DNA from: Ramazzottius varieornatus
Taxonomy: Eukaryota > Tardigrada > Eutardigrada > Parachela > Ramazzottiidae
Length of the DNA stretch: 64,000 nucleotides
NCBI GenBank assembly: GCA_001949185.1
Contig: BDGG01000002.1
Span: forward strand, 6,066,448-6,130,447
Direction: 5' to 3'
In this document: positions 60,901 through 64,000 of the stretch, in pieces
How the letters are laid out: every line of letters starts with the position of its first letter
Position numbering within the stretch: the stretch's first letter is position 1
Notes under the pieces: model-generated
Told to the model about the DNA's origin: nothing
The model's database searches: none
What the model saw: only the letters and a program-made list of their open reading frames with translations
Made by a program: the position numbers and the translations under genes

Positions 60901-63900
60901 ACCATTCCGTGGCCGCCAATTCATGTCGCAGCTGTATAGCCGTCAAAAGCTATAATTTCTTCTCATAAAAAGTCATTGCTCTCTCAGACGATGCTTAAAA
61001 TGGATTTTCTTCTCCTTTTCGGACGCCGAAATATTTTTCAGATGCTTGTCGGCGATAACAAACGGTGCACGAGCCACGAGGAATAACTTTCTTCACGAAA
61101 GCCGATGATAATCCGCCTGTTTTTCAAAGCTAATTTCTTTGTGTGCTACGAAGAAGTTCGAGAAAAAGACACTGTTGTCCGGTGTCGACAGCCGAGATTA
61201 TTGCCGAGAAAAAACTCTTCCGAAAACTTTATTCACGTGTACGGTGTGTAGGCGAAAAGGAAAATCGAATGGCTCGGTGAACAGAGATGGCTGGATGAAA
61301 CTCTCTTCCAGGTACTCTGACGTCACAGCCCCATACTTTCCTCATTGAAGATTTAGGTTAATTACTTTATTACACGCGTCAGGCGATCAATTTGGACTCC
61401 AAAAGTCGCTAGGAAATATGATTGATGCCCTTTTGTATATTTTCAATTATTCACGAGGAAGCTCGAATCTCTGTTGGCTTTTTTTGGACAGACGTAGTGA
61501 CGTAGGGAAACATCGCCCCGCTCGTAATGATGAACGACAGCTGCTGCCATGCTAAAGCTATCTAAACGGCACCTTGTGTCCTCTTTGCAGGCTGCAGCTG
61601 CATGGATGTAGTTTTTTAGAGAACGAACCGGCATGATTTCTCGTCTGCAGATTTTTTACCACATTGATTTCTCGGTCGAAGATGCTTTCCCACCCATCAA
61701 AGTCATAAACAAACTTCTTGTCCGGTGACTGCTTGCACGAACAGCGCGCCCTTTCCTTCAATGAACTATCTCTTTGCTCACGCATACCCCATTCAAAGCG
61801 CCAAGTCTCCCGAATTTCAATTTCATACGCGAAGGACCACGCCCATTTCATAATAGTCCATGCAAGACGCGCGACTGTTTGTTCACAAGATGCTTTCATT
61901 TCCGTTTAATGCCACCGAATTACTTCCTCTTCTCTATCATCACCGACACCTTCCTACTGACTTTTCGAGTATGGTAGAATGGTCTTTTTCTAGCTATCAT
62001 AACATCTGAAGATGCTGGGAAAATAAACACGGATCGACGGTCACAGTACCAACAAGAGCGTCTTTTGAGAAGAGTACACACGCATCCACACTCTATGGTG
62101 TTCAAATCTCTCGCCAAATGCCACTATAACTGTCAACAGTGCCATTTGTAATTTCCAAACAATCACAGTATACTAAATAAATGACCTTAACTTTCTCTCA
62201 CCTACTCTCCTGCTGCTCCGCTCCATCACCACTGAAATTCCACCGGCTAGTTTCCATTTCTCAAGCAGTAAGATCGTAAAGCTCGGCAGCTAAAAGTAAC
62301 AGCTGTTCGAGCAACAAGTCTAATCATAAGTTAGGGCAGCAGCAATTTCGTTGACCGTCTTTCGAATGCTCCATTAAAACACTTAAATGTATACTTCTTG
62401 TGGGCTTCACCTCTGAAATATCGATCGTAAAACTAAATTGTCGCAAATTTGGCACCCACTAACCGACATCAAGAACCGTAATGCTAACAATTTGACTGCC
62501 CATGAAACTCTGTAGCACCCGAGTATGAAGCCGGACCAGGTCTCTGGATTCTTTCGCATATACAATAGCCGCTCCTTATGAAGAACCCCCTACGAAAACT
62601 TTCTTTTGCGTTCATCTCCGGGTCGGCACGACCCATTTCCTTAAACACTGTTTGCTGTGCAAGTGTAAATCCTCATCATTTATGTGGAGCTATCGCTCTG
62701 CTACATACAATTAGATATAACGAAGTTATGTACACTGGACTGTGGCTCAACTTCCATGGACGTTTGACCCGGAAGTATAAGAAGTCACGTGGGGTTCTTC
62801 ATAACGAGCGACTACTCAGAAGTATCTTGGAAATCTCTATTCTGTTCAAACTGAACGAAAGTTCGAATTTTATCTGCTGACGGATCCGGATAGTTTTTTA
62901 TTGAAAAAGCATTTGCTCCAGTCTGCAGTATCAATAGTTTCACTTGTCAATACGGCATCGCACGTACACTGCAGCAGTGTCCAAAATTCCTAGATGGTCT
63001 TCTACTAATGCGTTTTTATGTTGCAGCCCGCTCAACAAAGGACGTTGATGGCGAGGAAAGACCTTTTCTGACCACAGGTAATTATTCGTTTGGCAAAAGG
63101 CGGTATGAGTAACTTCTTGGAATAGCTTCTGCTTATGCTTGTGGTTGTAGATATATCGGACGCGAGATGCGATACGGTGGTGATCGAGCTTTATCGACGC
63201 GATCCAGGCAGCGGCATCGGCGTCATCGTAACCGGCAAGTATTCCCTTTTCCATTTGCTTATGCCGGAAGGCAAAAGAAGCACCCGCTACGGTCCGACCC
63301 TCTTACTGTACGCTAGCCTTCAGATTTAACAAGATTACGTACACTTGCGTTTGGGCCGGGACAGGCAGTGTTTTTCCCATATGTCTCGACCTCAGCTAAC
63401 AAGCTTGCATTGAAAGGTTCCCGGTTGGGTCGCCGCAGCGTACCGCACACCACTTATGCCGCAGTTAAAAGTTAAGACAGGGCCTGGGAAACAGGGATTC
63501 TCGAAAATCTGTTGATTCCTCAGCTGGTGGGGAAGCCGATTTTCGATTTTTTTATGCTGTCAGTTCCCCTTGGTAATCCCACTTGCAAGTGTACGGTTGG
63601 AGTCTTGGTTCATAGCTCTGTCTCCCAGGCACTATTTTCTTAAATGGGATAAATTGGCTGCATTTGGGCAAACGATATATTGAGATTTCCGATCAAGCAG
63701 GCCCTTTTTTGCCATCATTATGATATGACATGAACAATCAAGAAAATATTTGCGTGGTTGTTGTAAGAGGTAGACGCGAGGTGTTTGCCATTATCACGCC
63801 TAATCGAGGTCGGTTCTTACGTCGTTCTGTAACGGACCTTCATTAGCCAGCCCCTGATTTAGCTTGTACTTATTTTGATGATGGAAGATATCAAGAAGAT

Positions 63901-64000
63901 GCCACAAGTGATATGCTTTTGCAGGTGGAGCTGATCGAAATGAGTATCCGCGAATTTCCCAGATCAAGCCCGGCAGTCTGGCCGACAGGTACAAAACGTT
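57970..64000. other. Six kilobases with no recognised gene
   Basis: Frames up to 113 codons occur on both strands, but none has domain signatures, and splice-site pairs do not link them convincingly. Two TGACGTCA motifs (60263-60270, 61318-61325) and AATAAA-like hexamers occur without an identifiable gene. It may be intergenic DNA, a long UTR or intron of a gene beyond the edge, or a fast-evolving gene I cannot see. Confidence 0.5.

Overview
This window is nuclear DNA from an invertebrate animal with a compact, intron-rich genome. The genes are interrupted by many introns, most of them 50-100 bp with GT...AG ends, and several gene families are animal-type: FE65/APBB, a KLF10/11-like factor, ELL, an FGD-type RhoGEF, CLC-7, Miro and HYOU1. 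Composition is moderate, not AT-extreme. A tardigrade or another small ecdysozoan would fit, but the sequence alone does not fix the phylum. It is not bacterial, and there is no CRISPR array or operon.

Layout: 1-2611 (-) LEM-domain inner nuclear membrane protein, running off the left edge. 2950-7933 is a DNA transposon of PIF/Harbinger type, with matching terminal inverted repeats, a convergent accessory gene, a frame-broken transposase and a third charged-coil reading frame. 7940-11040 is repeat-rich intergenic DNA. 11065-13628 (+) FGD-like RhoGEF/PH/FYVE protein, seven exons. 15267-24997 (-) ELL elongation factor, whose first exon lies 7.8 kb upstream of the rest. 26528-29105 (-) FE65-like adaptor. 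30021-30320 MITE. 30479-33293 (+) adenylate kinase 7, tail to tail with 33413-36707 (-) Miro GTPase. 37693-41805 (+) CLC-7 chloride/proton exchanger. 42486-42570 (+) tRNA-Tyr with a 13-nt intron. 44920-47210 (+) ornithine decarboxylase with a probable leader, TATA box and CRE from 43772. 48536-50557 (+) KLF10/11-like factor with CREs and a TATA box. 52261-56324 (-) HYOU1, with an exact ER-stress element upstream. 57753-64000 holds nothing I can recognise.

The genes are unrelated housekeeping and signalling genes, not a pathway cluster. The most unusual structure is a family of about 50-bp foldback elements, with arms resembling CCAAGTGGCGCAC and its reverse complement around a core resembling CAGCCAATAACAA. 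Eight good copies and one degenerate copy are present, all inside introns: two in FGD, two plus the degenerate one in the giant ELL intron, and four in ODC. Three copies also share flanking sequence, so the repeated module is about 95 bp. Promoter logic is readable in places: CCAAT-N9-CCACG upstream of HYOU1, and TGACGTCA sites near the TATA boxes of the ODC leader and the KLF gene.
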